From contig NC_087062.1 in NCBI RefSeq assembly GCF_963678635.1, forward strand, positions 50,484,178 through 50,548,177: a stretch of 64,000 nt of DNA, read 5' to 3'. The stretch's first letter is position 1, and each line of letters starts with the position of its first letter. Positions 46,121 through 56,994 of the stretch are shown piece by piece. The notes beneath the pieces were generated by a model. The model was not told the DNA's origin. It saw nothing but the letters and a program-made list of their open reading frames with translations, and did not search any database. Made by a program: the position numbers and the translations under genes. This stretch comes from Symsagittifera roscoffensis. Lineage: Eukaryota > Xenacoelomorpha > Acoela > Convolutidae.

Positions 46121-46489
46121 AAACTAGATCAACTCATCAAATGGTAAGCACTGTCTCCAGATAATCTATTGCGTATTGAAATTCCTAACTAGTAGATTTT
46201 CTGCGAACGAAAAGAAAAAAATTTCATAGTTGCTGACTAAGCGAAAAAAAATTCCGCGAGATGTGATAACCATGGGATGTAGGTCAAATGGTAGAGCGCC
46301 TACTTAACAAGCCAGAAGTACGGGGAGCAATACCCCGCATCTCCGAAGTTGAGGACATCGAGCAATTAATTAACTTTCTTCAGAAAACTACTGAATATTG
46401 AAGTCTTATACAAGAAATACCTTCCGAGAAATATTTTCACCTCTTGTTTGCCGACTGAAACAAAGGCTTCCTCGACAGATCTAAACTAT

Positions 46490-46562
46490 GGGGATGTAGC
46501 TCAAATGGTAGAGAGCTCGCTTTGCATGCAAGAGGTACGGGGATGGATGCCCCGGATCTCCA
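46490..46562 (+). pseudogene. tRNA-Ala(TGC) copy
   Basis: D-stem GAGA, anticodon 3' strand GCAAG, T loop ATGGATG (B-box C56 lost). Repeated at 46930. Confidence 0.5.
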
Positions 46563-46929
46563 AAACTAGATCCACTCAGCAAATGATAATCACTGTCTCC
46601 AGATAATCTATTGCATATTGAAATTCCTAACAAGTAGATTTTCTGCGAACGAAAATAAAAACTTCGTAGTTGCTGACTAAGCGAAAAAAAAATCCGCGAG
46701 ATTTGATAAACATGGGATGTAGGTCAAATGGTAGAGCGCCTACTTAGCCAGTCAGAAGTACGGGGAGCAATACCCCGCATCTCCGAAGTTGAGGACATCG
46801 AGCAATTAATTAACTTTCTTCAAAAAACTACTGAATATTGAAGTCTTATACAAGAAACACTTTCCAAGAAAAATTTTAACCTCTCGTTTGCCGACTGAAA
46901 CAAAGGCTTCCTCGACAGATCTAAACTAT

Positions 46930-47002
46930 GGGGATGTAGCTCAAATGGTAGAGAGCTCGCTTTGCATGCAAGAGGTACGGGGATGGATGCCCCGGATCTC
47001 CA
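46930..47002 (+). pseudogene. tRNA-Ala(TGC) copy, duplicate of 46490
   Basis: Same variant 440 bp on. Confidence 0.5.
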
Positions 47003-47368
47003 AAACTAGATCCACTCATCAAATGATAATCACTGTCTCCAGATAATCTATTGCATATTGAAATTCCTAACAAGTAGATTTTCTGCGAACGAAAATACAA
47101 ACTTCGTAGTTGCTGACTAAGCGAAAAAAAAATCCGCGAGATTTGATAAACATGGGATGTAGATCAAATGGTAGAGCGCCTACTTAGCCAGCCAGAAGTA
47201 CGGGAAGCAATACCCCGCATCTCCGAAGTTGAGGACATCGAGCAATTAATTAACTTTCTTCAGAAAACTACTGAATATTGAAGTCTTATACAAGAAATTC
47301 CTTCCAGAAAATTTATAACCTCTTGTTTGCCGACTGAAACAAAGGCTTCCTCGACAGGTCTAAACTAT

Positions 47369-47441
47369 GGGGATGTAGCTCAAATGGTAGAGCGCTCGCT
47401 TTGCATGCGAGAGGTACGGGGATCGATGCCCCGGATCTCCA
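47369..47441 (+). tRNA. tRNA-Ala(TGC), G7-G66 mismatch only
   Basis: D, anticodon and T stems perfect; the 3' strand is GATCTCC so pair 7-66 is G-G. The same single defect marks most copies at 50.6-56.5 kb. Confidence 0.65.
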
Positions 47442-47818
47442 AAACTAGATCCACTCATCAAATGGTAATCACTGTCTCCAGATAATCTATTGCATATTGA
47501 AATTCCTAACAAGTAGATTTTCTGCGAACGAAAAGAAAAACTTCATAGTTGCTGACTAAGCGAAAAAAAATTCCGCTAGATTTGATAACCATGGGATGTT
47601 GGTCAAATGGTAGAGCGCCTACTTAACAAGCCAGAAGTACGGGGAGCAATACCCCGCATCTCCGAAGTTGAGGACATCGAGCAATTAATTATCTTTCTTC
47701 AGAAAACTACTGAATATTGAAGTCTTATACAAGAAATACCTTCCAAGAAAAATTTTAACCTCTTGTTTGCCGACTGAAACAAAGGCTTCCTCGACAGATC
47801 TAAATTATGGGGATATAG

Positions 47819-47891
47819 CTCAAATGGTAGAGAGCTCGCTTTGCATACAAGAGGTACGTGGATGGATGCCGCGGATCTCCAAAACTAGATC
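47819..47891 (+). pseudogene. tRNA-Ala(TGC) copy
   Basis: GATATAGC A box, GAGA D-stem, ATACAAG anticodon arm, GCCGCGG T side. Confidence 0.5.
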
Positions 47892-48465
47892 TACTCATCA
47901 AATGATAATCACTGTCTCCAGATAACCTATTGCATATTGAAATTCCTAACAAGTAGATTTTCTGCGAACGAAAAGAAAAACTTCATAGTTGCTGACTAAG
48001 CGAAAAAAACTTCCGCGAGATTTGATAGTAATGGGGATGAAGGTCAAATGTTAGAGCGCCCACTTATCATCCAGAAGTACGGGGAGCAATACTCCGAATC
48101 TCCAAAGTTAAGGACATCGAGTATTTGATTAACTTTCTTCAGAAAACTACTGAATATTGAAATCTTATACAAGAAATACCTTCCCAGAAAATTTGTAACC
48201 TCTTGTTTGCCGACTGAAACAAAGGCTTCCTCGACAGTTCTAAACTATGGGGATGTAGGTCAATTAGTAGAGCGCCCACTTATCAAGCCAGAAGTACGGG
48301 GAGCAATACCCCGCATCTCCGAAGTTAAGGACATTGAACAATTAATCAACTTTCTTCAGAAAGCTACTGAAAGTTGAAGTCTTATACAAGAAATACCTTT
48401 CAAGAAAAATTGTAACCTCTTGTTTGCCGACTGAAACAAAGGCTTCCTCGACAGTTCTAAACTAT

Positions 48466-48538
48466 GGGGATGTAGCTCAAATAGTAGAACGCCTACTTAG
48501 CAAGCCAGAAGTACGGGGAGCAATACCCCGCATCTCCA
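48466..48538 (+). pseudogene. Chimera of tRNA-Ala 5' half and twin 3' half
   Basis: Begins GGGGATGTAGCTCAAATAG and changes to the twin's CCTACTTAGCAAGCC anticodon arm and AGCAATA T loop. Evidence of exchange inside the tRNA body. Confidence 0.6.
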
Positions 48539-48682
48539 AAGTTAAGGACATCGAGTATTTAATTAACTTTCTTCAGAAAACTAGTGAATATTGAAATCTT
48601 GTACAAGAAATACTTTCCCAGAAAATTTATAACCTCTCGTTTGCCGACTGAAAGAAAATTTTCCCCGACAGTTCTAAACTAT

Positions 48683-48755
48683 GGGGATGTAGCTCAAATG
48701 GTAGAGCGCTCGCTTTGCATGCGAGAGGTACGGGGATCGATGCCCCGCATCTGCA
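48683..48755 (+). tRNA. tRNA-Ala(TGC), single acceptor mismatch
   Basis: All pairs present except 2-71 (3' strand CATCTGC). A box TAGCTCAAATGG, B box GATCGATGC. First T4 is at 48,832, 77 nt past the end. Confidence 0.65.
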
Positions 48756-49122
48756 AACTTAGAGCCACTCATCAAAAGGTAATCACTATCTCCAGATAAT
48801 CTATTGCATATTGAAATTCCTAACAAGTATATTTTCTGCGAACGAAAAGAAAAACTTCATAGTTGCTGGCTAAGCAAAAAAAAATTCCGCGAGATTTGGT
48901 GAACATTGGATGTAGGTCAATTGGTAGAGCGCCCACCTATCAAGCCAGAAGTACGGGGAGCAATACCCCGCATCTCCAAAGTTAAGGACATCGAGTATTT
49001 AATTAACTTTCTTCAGAAAACTACTGAATATTGAAATCTTATACAAGAAATATCTTCCCGGGAAATTAATAACCTTTTGTTTGCCGACTGAAACAAAAGC
49101 TTCCTCGACAGTTCTAAACTAT

Positions 49123-49195
49123 GGTGATGTAGCTCAAATGTTAGAGCGCTCGCTTTGCATGCGAGAGGTACGGAGATTGATGCCCCGGATCTCCA
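49123..49195 (+). pseudogene. tRNA-Ala(TGC) copy
   Basis: GGTGATG acceptor, D-loop AAATGTTA, T stem CGGAG, 3' GATCTCC. Copied at 49563. Confidence 0.5.
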
Positions 49196-49562
49196 AAACT
49201 AGAGCGACTCATCAAAAGGTAATCACTATCTGCAGAAAATCTATTGCATATTGAAACTCCTAACAAGTAGATTTTCTGCGAACGAAAAGAAAAACTTCAT
49301 AGTTGCTGGCTAAGCGAAAAAAAGTTCCGCGAGATTTGGTGAACATTGGATGTAGGTCAATTGGTAGAGCGCCCACCTATCAAGCCAGAAGTACGGGGAG
49401 CAATACCCCGCATCTCCAAAGTTAAGGACATCGAGTATTTAATTAACTTTCTTCAGAAAACTACTGAATATTGAAATCTTATACAAGAAATATCTTCCCG
49501 GGAAATTAATAACCTTTTGTTTGCCGACTGAAACAAAAGCTTCCTCGACAGTTCTAAACTAT

Positions 49563-49635
49563 GGTGATGTAGCTCAAATGTTAGAGCGCTCGCTTTGCAT
49601 GCGAGAGGTACGGAGATTGATGCCCCGGATCTCCA
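49563..49635 (+). pseudogene. tRNA-Ala(TGC) copy, duplicate of 49123
   Basis: Same variant 440 bp on; only a couple of differences in the trailer. Confidence 0.5.
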
Positions 49636-50002
49636 AAACTAGAGCGACTCATCAAAAGGTAATCACTCCCTGCAGAAAATCTATTGCATATTGAAACTCC
49701 TAACAAGTAGATTTTCTGCGAACGAAAAGAAAAACTTCATAGTTGCTGGCTAAGCGAAAAAAAGTTCCGCGAGATTTGATAAACATGTGATGTAGGGCAA
49801 ATCGTAGAGCGCCTACTTAGCAAGCCAGAAGTACGGGGAGCAATACCACGCATCTCCGAAGTTAAGGACATCGAGCAATTAATTAACTTTCTTCAGAAAA
49901 TTACTGAATATTGAAATCTTGTACAAGAAATACCTTCCCAGAAAATTTATAACCTCTCGTTTGCCGACTGAAAGAAAAGTTTCCCCGACAGGACTAAACT
50001 AT

Positions 50003-50075
50003 GGGGATGTAGCTAAAATGGTAGAGCGCTCGCTTTGCATGCGAGAGGTACGGGGATCGATGCCCCGTATCTCCA
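50003..50075 (+). tRNA. tRNA-Ala(TGC), one D-stem mismatch
   Basis: Acceptor closes with G7-T66; anticodon and T stems perfect; D-stem GCTA/GAGC has one mismatch. Confidence 0.6.
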
Positions 50076-50442
50076 AAACTAGAGCCACTCATCAAATGGT
50101 AATCACTATCGCAAGATAACCTATTGCATATTGAAATTCCTAACAAGTAGATTTTCTGCGAACGAAAAGAAAAACTTCATAGTTGCTGACTAAGCGAAAA
50201 AAAATTCCGCGAGATTTGGTGAACATTGGATGTAAGTCAATTGGTAGAGCGCCCACTTATCAAGCCAGAAGTACGGGGAGCAATACCCCGCATCTCCAAA
50301 GTTAAGGACATCGAGTATTTAATTAACTTTCTTCAGAAAACTACTGAATATTGAAATCTTATACCAGAATTACCTTCCCGGGAAATTAATAACCTCTTGT
50401 TTGCCGACTGAAACAAAAACTTCCTCGACAGTTCTAAACTAT

Positions 50443-50470
50443 GGGGATGTAGCTCAAAAGGTAATCACTA
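50443..50470 (+). pseudogene. tRNA-Ala stub deleted at the D loop
   Basis: GGGGATGTAGCTCAAA runs directly into the trailer AGGTAATCACTATCTGC. The D loop and the trailer share TCAAATGGTA, so the gene was removed by exchange between these two 10-mers. Confidence 0.7.
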
Positions 50471-50616
50471 TCTGCAGATAATCTATTGCATATTGAAACT
50501 CCTAACAAGTAGATTTTCTGCGAACGAAAAGAAAACTTCACAGTTGCTGGCTAAGCGAAAAAAAAACCTCTTGTTTGCCGACTGAAACAAAAGCTTCCTC
50601 GACAGATCTAAACTAT

Positions 50617-50689
50617 GGGGATGTAGCTCAAATGGTAGAGAGCTCGCTTTGCATGCGAGAGGTACGGGGATTGATGCCCCGGATCTCCA
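50617..50689 (+). tRNA. tRNA-Ala(TGC) copy
   Basis: D-stem GAGA and G7-G66 mismatches; anticodon and T stems perfect. Confidence 0.55.
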
Positions 50690-50744
50690 AAATGTAATCA
50701 CTATCTGCAGATAATCTATTGCATATTGAAACTCCTAACAAGTA

Positions 50745-50786
50745 GATTGATGCCCCGGATACGGGGATTGATGTCCCGGATCTCCA
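50745..50786 (+). pseudogene. Stranded tRNA-Ala T-arm fragments
   Basis: GATTGATGCCCCGGAT and then a second T-arm plus acceptor end (to TCTCCA) without the rest of the gene, joined to the trailer at its GTAGATT. The same remnant occurs at 52,615-52,656, 53,534-53,575, 55,651-55,692 and 56,570-56,611. Confidence 0.65.
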
Positions 50787-51095
50787 AAAGGTAATCACTA
50801 TCTGCAGATAATCTATTGCATATTGAAAGTCCTAACAAGTAGATTTTCTGCGAACGAAAAGAAAAACTTCACAGAAAATCTGCAGATAGTGATAAAGGCG
50901 CAAAACTATCTGCAAAACTTTGCAGATAGTGATAAAGGTAATCACTATCTGCAGATAATCTATTGCATATTGAAACTCCTAACAAGTAGATTTTCTGCGA
51001 ACGAAAAGAAAAACTTCACAGTTGCTGGCTAAGCGAAATTAATAACCTCTTGTTTGCCGACTGAAACAGAAGCTTCCTCGACAGTTCTAAACTAT

Positions 51096-51166
51096 GGGAT
51101 GTACCTCAAATGGTAGAGCGCTCGCTTTGCATGCGAGAGGTACGGGGATTGATGCCCGGATCTCCA
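51096..51166 (+). pseudogene. tRNA-Ala(TGC) copy, 71 nt
   Basis: One G missing at the 5' end and one C in the T stem; ACCTC in the A box. Confidence 0.5.
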
Positions 51167-51328
51167 AAGGTAATCACTATCTGCAGATAATCTATTGCAT
51201 ATTGAAACTCCTAACAAGTAGATTTTCTGCGAACGAAAAGAAAAACTTCACAGTTGCTGGCTAAGCGAAAAAAAATAACCTCTTGTTTGCCGACTGAAAC
51301 AAAAGCTTCCTCGACAGTTCTAAACTAT

Positions 51329-51400
51329 GGGGATGTAGCTCAAATGGTAGAGCGCTCGCTTTGCATGCGAGAGGTACGGGGTTGATGCCCCGGATCTCCA
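51329..51400 (+). tRNA. tRNA-Ala(TGC), T loop one nt short
   Basis: Clean 5' two thirds; GGGGTTGATG T arm; G7-G66. Duplicated at 54119. Confidence 0.55.
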
Positions 51401-51694
51401 AAAGGTATTCACTATCTGCAGATAATCTATTGCATATTGAAACTCCTAACAAGTAGATTGATGCCCCGAAGAAAAACTTCACAGAAAATCTGCAGATAGT
51501 GATAAAGGTGCAAAACTTCTGCAGATAGTGATAAAGGTAATCACTATCTGCAGATAATCTATTGCATATTGAAACTCCTAACAAGTAGAATTTCGGCGAA
51601 CGAAAAGAAAAACTTCACAGATGCTGGCTAAGCGAAATTAATAACCTCTTGTTTGCCGACTGAAACAAAAGCTTCCTCGACAGTTCTAAACTAT

Positions 51695-51767
51695 GGGGAT
51701 GTAGCTCAAATGGTAGAGCGCTCGCTTTGCATGCGAGAGGTACGGGGATTGATGCCCCGGATCTCCA
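51695..51767 (+). tRNA. tRNA-Ala(TGC), G7-G66 mismatch only
   Basis: D, anticodon and T stems perfect; T loop ATTGATG. Duplicated at 54497. Confidence 0.65.
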
Positions 51768-51885
51768 AAATGCAATTATCTATTGCATATTGAAACTCCT
51801 AACAAGTAGATTTTCTGCGAACGAAAAATTAATAACCTCTTGTTTGCCGACTGAAACAAAAGCTTCCTCGACAGTTCTAAACTAT

Positions 51886-51958
51886 GGGGATGTAGCTCAA
51901 ATGGTAGAGCGCTCGCTTTGCATGCGAGAGGTACGGGGATTGATGCCCCGGATCTCCA
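51886..51958 (+). tRNA. tRNA-Ala(TGC), G7-G66 mismatch only
   Basis: Same variant as 51695, only 191 bp downstream, because the intervening trailer is truncated. Confidence 0.65.
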
Positions 51959-52107
51959 TAATGCAGATAATCTATTGCATATTGAAACTCCTAACAAGTA
52001 GATTTTCTGCGAACGAAAAGAAAAACTTCACAGTTGCTGGCTAAGCGAAAAAAATAACCTCTTGTTTGCCGACTGAAACAAAAGCTTCCTCGACAGTTCT
52101 AAACTAT

Positions 52108-52180
52108 GGGGATGTAGCTTAAATGGTAGAGCGCTCGCTTTGCATGCGAGAGGTACGGGGATTGATGCCCCGGATCTCCA
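52108..52180 (+). tRNA. tRNA-Ala(TGC), G7-G66 mismatch
   Basis: D-stem GCTT/GAGC with G-T; otherwise as 51695. Duplicated at 54910. Confidence 0.6.
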
Positions 52181-52486
52181 AAAGGTAATCACTATCTGCA
52201 GATAATCTATTGCATATTGAAACTCCTAACAAGTTGATTGATGCCCCGAAAAAAAACTTCACAGAAAATCTGCAGATAGTGATAAAGGTGCAAAACTATC
52301 TGCAAAACTTCTGCAGATAGTGATAAAGGTAATCACTATCTGCAGATAATCTATTGCATATTGAAACTCCTAACAAGTAGATTTTCTGCGAACGAAAAGA
52401 AAAACTTCACAGTTGCTGGCTAAGCGAAATTAATAACCTCTTGTTTGCCGACTGAAACAAAAGCTTCCTCGACAGTTCGAAACTAT

Positions 52487-52559
52487 GGGGATGTAGCTCA
52501 AATGGTAGAGCGCTGACTTTGCATGCGAGAGGTACGGGGATTGATGCCCCGGATCTCCA
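52487..52559 (+). tRNA. tRNA-Ala(TGC) copy
   Basis: Anticodon stem CTGAC/GCGAG mismatched; other stems good apart from 7-66. Confidence 0.55.
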
Positions 52560-52966
52560 AAATGTAATCACTATCTGCAAATAATCTATTGCATGTTGAA
52601 ACTCCTAACAAGTAGATTGATGCCCCGGATACGGGGATTGATGCCCTGGATCTCCAAAAGGTAATCACTATCTGCAGATAATCTATTGCATATTGAAACT
52701 CCTAACAAGTAGATTTTCTGCGAACGAAAAGAAAAACTTCACAGAAATTCTGCAGATAGTGATAAAGGTGCAAAACTATCTGCAAAACTTCTGCAGATAG
52801 TGATAAAGTTAATCACTATCTGCAGATAATCTATTGCATATTGAAACTCCTAACAAGTAGATTTTCTGCGAACGAAAAGAAAAACTTCACAGTTGCTGGC
52901 TAAGCGAAATTAATAACCTCTTGTTTGCCGACTGAAACAAAAGCTTCCTCGACATTTCTAAACTAT

Positions 52967-53039
52967 GGGGATGTAGCTCAAATGGTAGAGCGCTCGCTGT
53001 GCATGCGAGAGGTGCGGGGATCGATGCCCGGAATATCCA
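52967..53039 (+). pseudogene. tRNA-Ala-like copy lacking U33
   Basis: Loop TGTGCAT puts G at position 33. 3' side GGAATATCCA. Duplicated at 56003. Confidence 0.5.
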
Positions 53040-53404
53040 AAACTAGAGCCACTGATCAAATGGTAATCACGATCTCCAGATAATCTATTGCATATTGAAA
53101 TTCCTAACAAGTAGATTTTCTGCGAACGAAAAGAAAAGCTTCATAGTTGCTTACTAAGCGAAAAAAAATTCCGCGAGATTTGATAGACATGCGATATAGG
53201 TCGAATGGTAGAGCGCCTTCTTAGCAAGCCAGAAGTACGGGGAGCAATACCCCGCATCTCCGAAGTTAAGGACATAGAGCAATTAATTAACTTTCTTCAG
53301 AAAACTACCTTTATTGAAGTCTTATACAAGAAACACCTTCCATGAGGAATTTTAACCTCTTGTTTGCCGACTGAAACAAAAGCTTCCTCGACGGTTTGTA
53401 TTCA

Positions 53405-53477
53405 TGGGGATGTAGCTCAAATGGTAGAGCGCTGGCTTTGCATGCGAGAGGTACGGGGATTGATGCCCCGGATCTCC
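53405..53477 (+). tRNA. tRNA-Ala(TGC) copy
   Basis: CTGGC/GCGAG has one mismatch; G7-G66; rest intact. Preceded by GACGGTTTGTATTCAT. Duplicated at 56442. Confidence 0.55.
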
Positions 53478-53884
53478 AAAAGGTAATCACTATCCGCAGA
53501 TAATCTATTGCATATTGAAACTCCCAACAAGTAGATTGATGCCCCGGATACGGGGATTGATGCCCCGGATCTCCAAAAGGTAATCACTATCTGCAGATAA
53601 TCTATTACATATTGAAACTCCTAACAAGTAGATTTTCTGCGAACGAAAAGAAAAACTTCACAGAAATTCTGCAGATAGTGATAAAGGTGCAAAGATATCT
53701 GCAAAACTTCTGCAGATAGTGATAAAGGTAATCACTATCTGCAGATAATCTATTGCATATTGAAACTCCTAACAAGTAGATTTTCTGCGAACGAAAAGAA
53801 AAACTTCACAGTTGCTGGCTAAGCGAAATTAATAACCTCTTGTTTGCCGACTGAAACAAAAGCTTCCTCGACAGTTCTAAACTA

Positions 53885-53956
53885 GGGGATGTAGCTCAAA
53901 TGGTAGAGCGCTCGCTTTGTATGCGAGAGGTACGGGGATTGATGCCCGGATCTCCA
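53885..53956 (+). pseudogene. tRNA-Ala body with TGT anticodon
   Basis: Loop TTTGTAT in an otherwise perfect CTCGC/GCGAG stem: C36 to T gives TGT (Thr codon ACA). The G3:U70 region is still present. One C missing in the T stem. Confidence 0.55.
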
Positions 53957-54118
53957 AAGGTAATCACTATCTGCAGATAATCTATTGCATATTGAAACTC
54001 CTAACAAGTAGATTTTCTGCGAACGAAAAGAAAAACTTCACAGTTGCTGGCTAAGCGAAAAAAAATAACCTCTTGTTTGCCGACTGAAACAAAAGCTTCC
54101 TCGACAGTTCTAAACTTT

Positions 54119-54190
54119 GGGGATGTAGCTCAAATGGTAGAGCGCTCGCTTTGCATGCGAGAGGTACGGGGTTGATGCCCCGGATCTCCA
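54119..54190 (+). tRNA. tRNA-Ala(TGC), T loop one nt short
   Basis: Duplicate of 51329. Confidence 0.55.
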
Positions 54191-54496
54191 AAAGGTATTC
54201 ACTATCTGCAGATAATCTATTGCATATTGAAACTCCTAACAAGTAGATTGATGCCCCGAAGAAAAACTTCACAGATAATCTGCAGATAGTGATAAAGGTG
54301 CAAAACTATCTGCAAAACTTCTGCAGATAGTGATAAAGGTAATCACTATCTGCAGATAATCTATTGCATATTGAAACTCCTAACAAGTAGAATTTCAGCG
54401 AACGAAAAGAAAAACTTCACAGTTGCTGGCTAAGCGAAATTAATAACCTCTTGTTTGCCGACTGAAACAAAAGCTTCCTCGACAGTTCTAAACTAT

Positions 54497-54569
54497 GGGG
54501 ATGTAGCTCAAATGGTAGAGCGCTCGCTTTGCATGCGAGAGGTACGGGGATTGATGCCCCGGATCTCCA
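54497..54569 (+). tRNA. tRNA-Ala(TGC), G7-G66 mismatch only
   Basis: Duplicate of 51695, offset 2,802 bp. Confidence 0.65.
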
Positions 54570-54687
54570 AAATGCAATTATCTATTGCATATTGAAACTC
54601 CTAACAAGTAGATTTTCTGCGAACGAAAAATTAATAACCTCTTGTTTGCCGACTGAAACAAAAGCTTCCTCGACAGTTCTAAACTAT

Positions 54688-54760
54688 GGGGATGTAGCTC
54701 AAATGGTAGAGCGCTCGCTCTGCATGCGAGAGGTACGGGGATTGATGCCCCGGATCTCCA
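54688..54760 (+). tRNA. tRNA-Ala(TGC) copy lacking U33
   Basis: Duplicate of 51886 with loop TCTGCAT (C at position 33). Confidence 0.5.
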
Positions 54761-54909
54761 TAATGCAGATAATCTATTGCATATTGAAACTCCTAACAAG
54801 TAGATTTTCTGCGAACGAAAAGAAAAACTTCACAGTTGCTGGCTAAGCGAAAAAAATAACCTCTTGTTTGCCGACTGAAACAAAAGCTTCCTCGACAGTT
54901 CTAAACTAT

Positions 54910-54982
54910 GGGGATGTAGCTTAAATGGTAGAGCGCTCGCTTTGCATGCGAGAGGTACGGGGATTGATGCCCCGGATCTCCA
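54910..54982 (+). tRNA. tRNA-Ala(TGC), G7-G66 mismatch
   Basis: Duplicate of 52108. Confidence 0.6.
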
Positions 54983-55288
54983 AAAGGTAATCACTATCTG
55001 CAGATAATCTATTGCATATTGAAACTCCTAACAAGTTGATTGATGCCCCGAAAAAAAACTTCACAGAAAATCTGCAGATAGTGATAAAGGTGCAAAACTA
55101 TCTGCAAAACTTCTGCAGATAGTGATAAAGGTAATCACTATCTGCAGATAATCTATTGCATATTGAAACTTCTAACAAGTAGATTTTCTGCGAACGAAAA
55201 GAAAAACTTCACAGTTGCTGGCTAAGCGAAATTAATAACCTCTTGTTTGCCGACTGAAACAAAAGCTTCCTCGTCAGTTCTGAACTAT

Positions 55289-55361
55289 GGGGATGTAGCT
55301 CAAATGGTAGAGCGCTCCCTTTGCATGCGAGAGGTACGGGGATTGATGCCCCGGATCTCCA
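55289..55361 (+). tRNA. tRNA-Ala(TGC) copy
   Basis: Stem CTCCC/GCGAG has one mismatch; G7-G66. This extra unit (~234 bp) is absent from the first copy of the higher-order repeat. Confidence 0.55.
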
Positions 55362-55522
55362 AAGGTAATCACTATCTGCAGATAATCTATTGCATATTGA
55401 AACTCCTAACAAGTAGATTTTCTGCGAACGAAAAGAAAAACTTCACAGTTGCTGGCTAAGCGAAAAAAATAACCTCTTGTTTGCCGACTGAAGCAAAAGC
55501 TTCCTCGACAGTTCTTAACTAT

Positions 55523-55595
55523 GGGGATGTAGCTCAAATGGTAGAGCGCTGACTTTGCATGCGAGAGGTACGGGGATTGATGCCCCGGATCTCCA
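55523..55595 (+). tRNA. tRNA-Ala(TGC) copy
   Basis: Duplicate of 52487 (CTGAC stem). Confidence 0.55.
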
Positions 55596-56002
55596 AAATG
55601 TAATCACTATCTGCAGATAATCTATTGCATGTTGAAACTCCTAACAAGTAGATTGATGCCCCGGATACGGGGATTGATGCCCTGGATCTCCAAAAGGTAA
55701 TCACTATCTGCAGATAATCTATTGCATATTAAAACTCCTAACAAGTAGATTTTCTGCGAACGAAAAGAAAAACTTCACAGAAATTCTGCAGATAGTGATA
55801 AAGGTGCAAAACTATCTGCAAAACTTCTGCAGATAGTGATAAAGGTAATCACTATCTGCAGATAATCTATTGCATATTGAAACTCCTAACAAGTAGATTT
55901 TCTGCGAACGAAAATAAAAACTTCACAGTTGCTGGCTAAGCGAAATTAATAACCTCTTGTTTGCCGACTGAAACAAAAGCTTCCTCGACATTTCTAAACT
56001 AT

Positions 56003-56075
56003 GGGGATGTAGCTCAAATGGTAGAGCGCTCGCTGTGCATGCGAGAGGTGCGGGGATCGATGCCCGGAATATCCA
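56003..56075 (+). pseudogene. tRNA-Ala-like copy lacking U33
   Basis: Duplicate of 52967 (loop TGTGCAT). Confidence 0.5.
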
Positions 56076-56441
56076 AAACTAGAGCCACTCATCAAATGGT
56101 AATCACGATCTCCAGATAATCTATTGCATATTGAAATTCCTAACAAGTAGATTTTCTGCGAACGAAAAGAAAAGCTTCATAGTTGCTTACTAAGCGAAAA
56201 AAAATTCCGCGAGATTTGATAGACATGGGATATAGGTCGAATGGTAGAGCGCCTACTTAGCAAGCCAGAAGTACGGGGAGCAATACCCCGCATCTCCGAA
56301 GTTAAGGACATAGAGCAATTAATTAACTTTCTTCAGAAAACTACCTTTATTGAAGTCTTATACAAGAAACACCTTCCATGAGGAATTTTAACCTCTTGTT
56401 TGCCGACTGAAACAAAAGCTTCATCGACGGTTTGTAATCAT

Positions 56442-56514
56442 GGGGATGTAGCTCAAATGGTAGAGCGCTGGCTTTGCATGCGAGAGGTACGGGGATTGAT
56501 GCCCCGGATCTCCA
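56442..56514 (+). tRNA. tRNA-Ala(TGC) copy
   Basis: Duplicate of 53405, offset about 3,036 bp. Confidence 0.55.
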
Positions 56515-56921
56515 AAAGGTAATCACTATCTGCAGATAATCTATTGCATATTGAAACTCCTAACAAGTAGATTGATGCCCCGGATACGGGGATTGATGCC
56601 CCGGATCTCCAAAAGGTAATCACTATCTGCAGATAATCTATTGCATATTGAAACTCCTAACAAGTAGATTTTCTGCGAACGAAAAGAAAAACTTCACAGA
56701 AATTCTGCAGATAGTGATAAAGGTGCAAAGATATCTGCAAAACTTCTGCAGATAGTGATAAAGGTAATCACTATCTGCAGATAATCTATTGTATATTGAA
56801 ACTCCTAACAAGTAGATTTTCTGCGAACGAAAAGAAAAACTTCACAGTTGCTGGCTAAGCGAAATTAATAACCTCTTGTTTGCCGACTGAAACAAAAGCT
56901 TCCTCGACAGTTCTAAACTAT

Positions 56922-56994
56922 GGGGATGTAGCTCAAATGGTAGAGCGCTCGCTTTGCATGCGAGAGGTGCGGGGATCGATGCCCGGAATATCCA
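56922..56994 (+). tRNA. tRNA-Ala(TGC) copy
   Basis: Clean 5' half and anticodon arm; 3' side GGAATATCCA breaks the acceptor. Confidence 0.5.

Larger units (their letters stand above)
43635..50298 (+). pseudogene. Sixteen decayed tRNA-Ala twins
   Basis: Starts: 43635, 44074, 44513, 44951, 45391, 45831, 46273, 46713, 47153, 47592, 48033, 48249, 48906, 49346, 49786, 50226. They carry the constant defects of this class. 48249 is preceded by the flank that normally precedes the intact-type copy and is a recombinant. 48906 and 49346 belong to two nearly identical dimers 440 bp apart. Confidence 0.7.
50876..56785 (+). repeat. Nine palindromic TCTGCAGATAGTGAT cassettes
   Basis: Each cassette (~80 bp) has two direct copies of CTGCAGATAGTGATAAAGG, the second forming an inverted repeat with ATCACTATCTGCAG across a 7-nt loop (arms 51,519-51,532 and 51,540-51,553, for example). 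Positions: ~50,876, 51,486, 52,267, 52,747, 53,665, 54,276, 55,069, 55,784 and 56,703. It grew from the trailer's ATCACTATCTCCAGATAATC, in which CC changed to GC and created the palindrome TATCTGCAGATA. Confidence 0.75.
51040..56870 (+). repeat. Higher-order duplication, ~2.8-3.0 kb twice
   Basis: 51,695-52,044 recurs at 54,497-54,846 (offset 2,802 bp), and 53,391-53,477 recurs at 56,427-56,514 (offset ~3,036 bp). The ~234-bp difference is an extra unit at 55.2-55.45 kb in the second copy. Inside it the decayed twin is almost absent. Confidence 0.75.

Noticed and set aside
42865-54272. Recurring peptide with PVPLACKASALPFELHP
   Set aside because: Antisense reading of the same tRNA-Ala copies.
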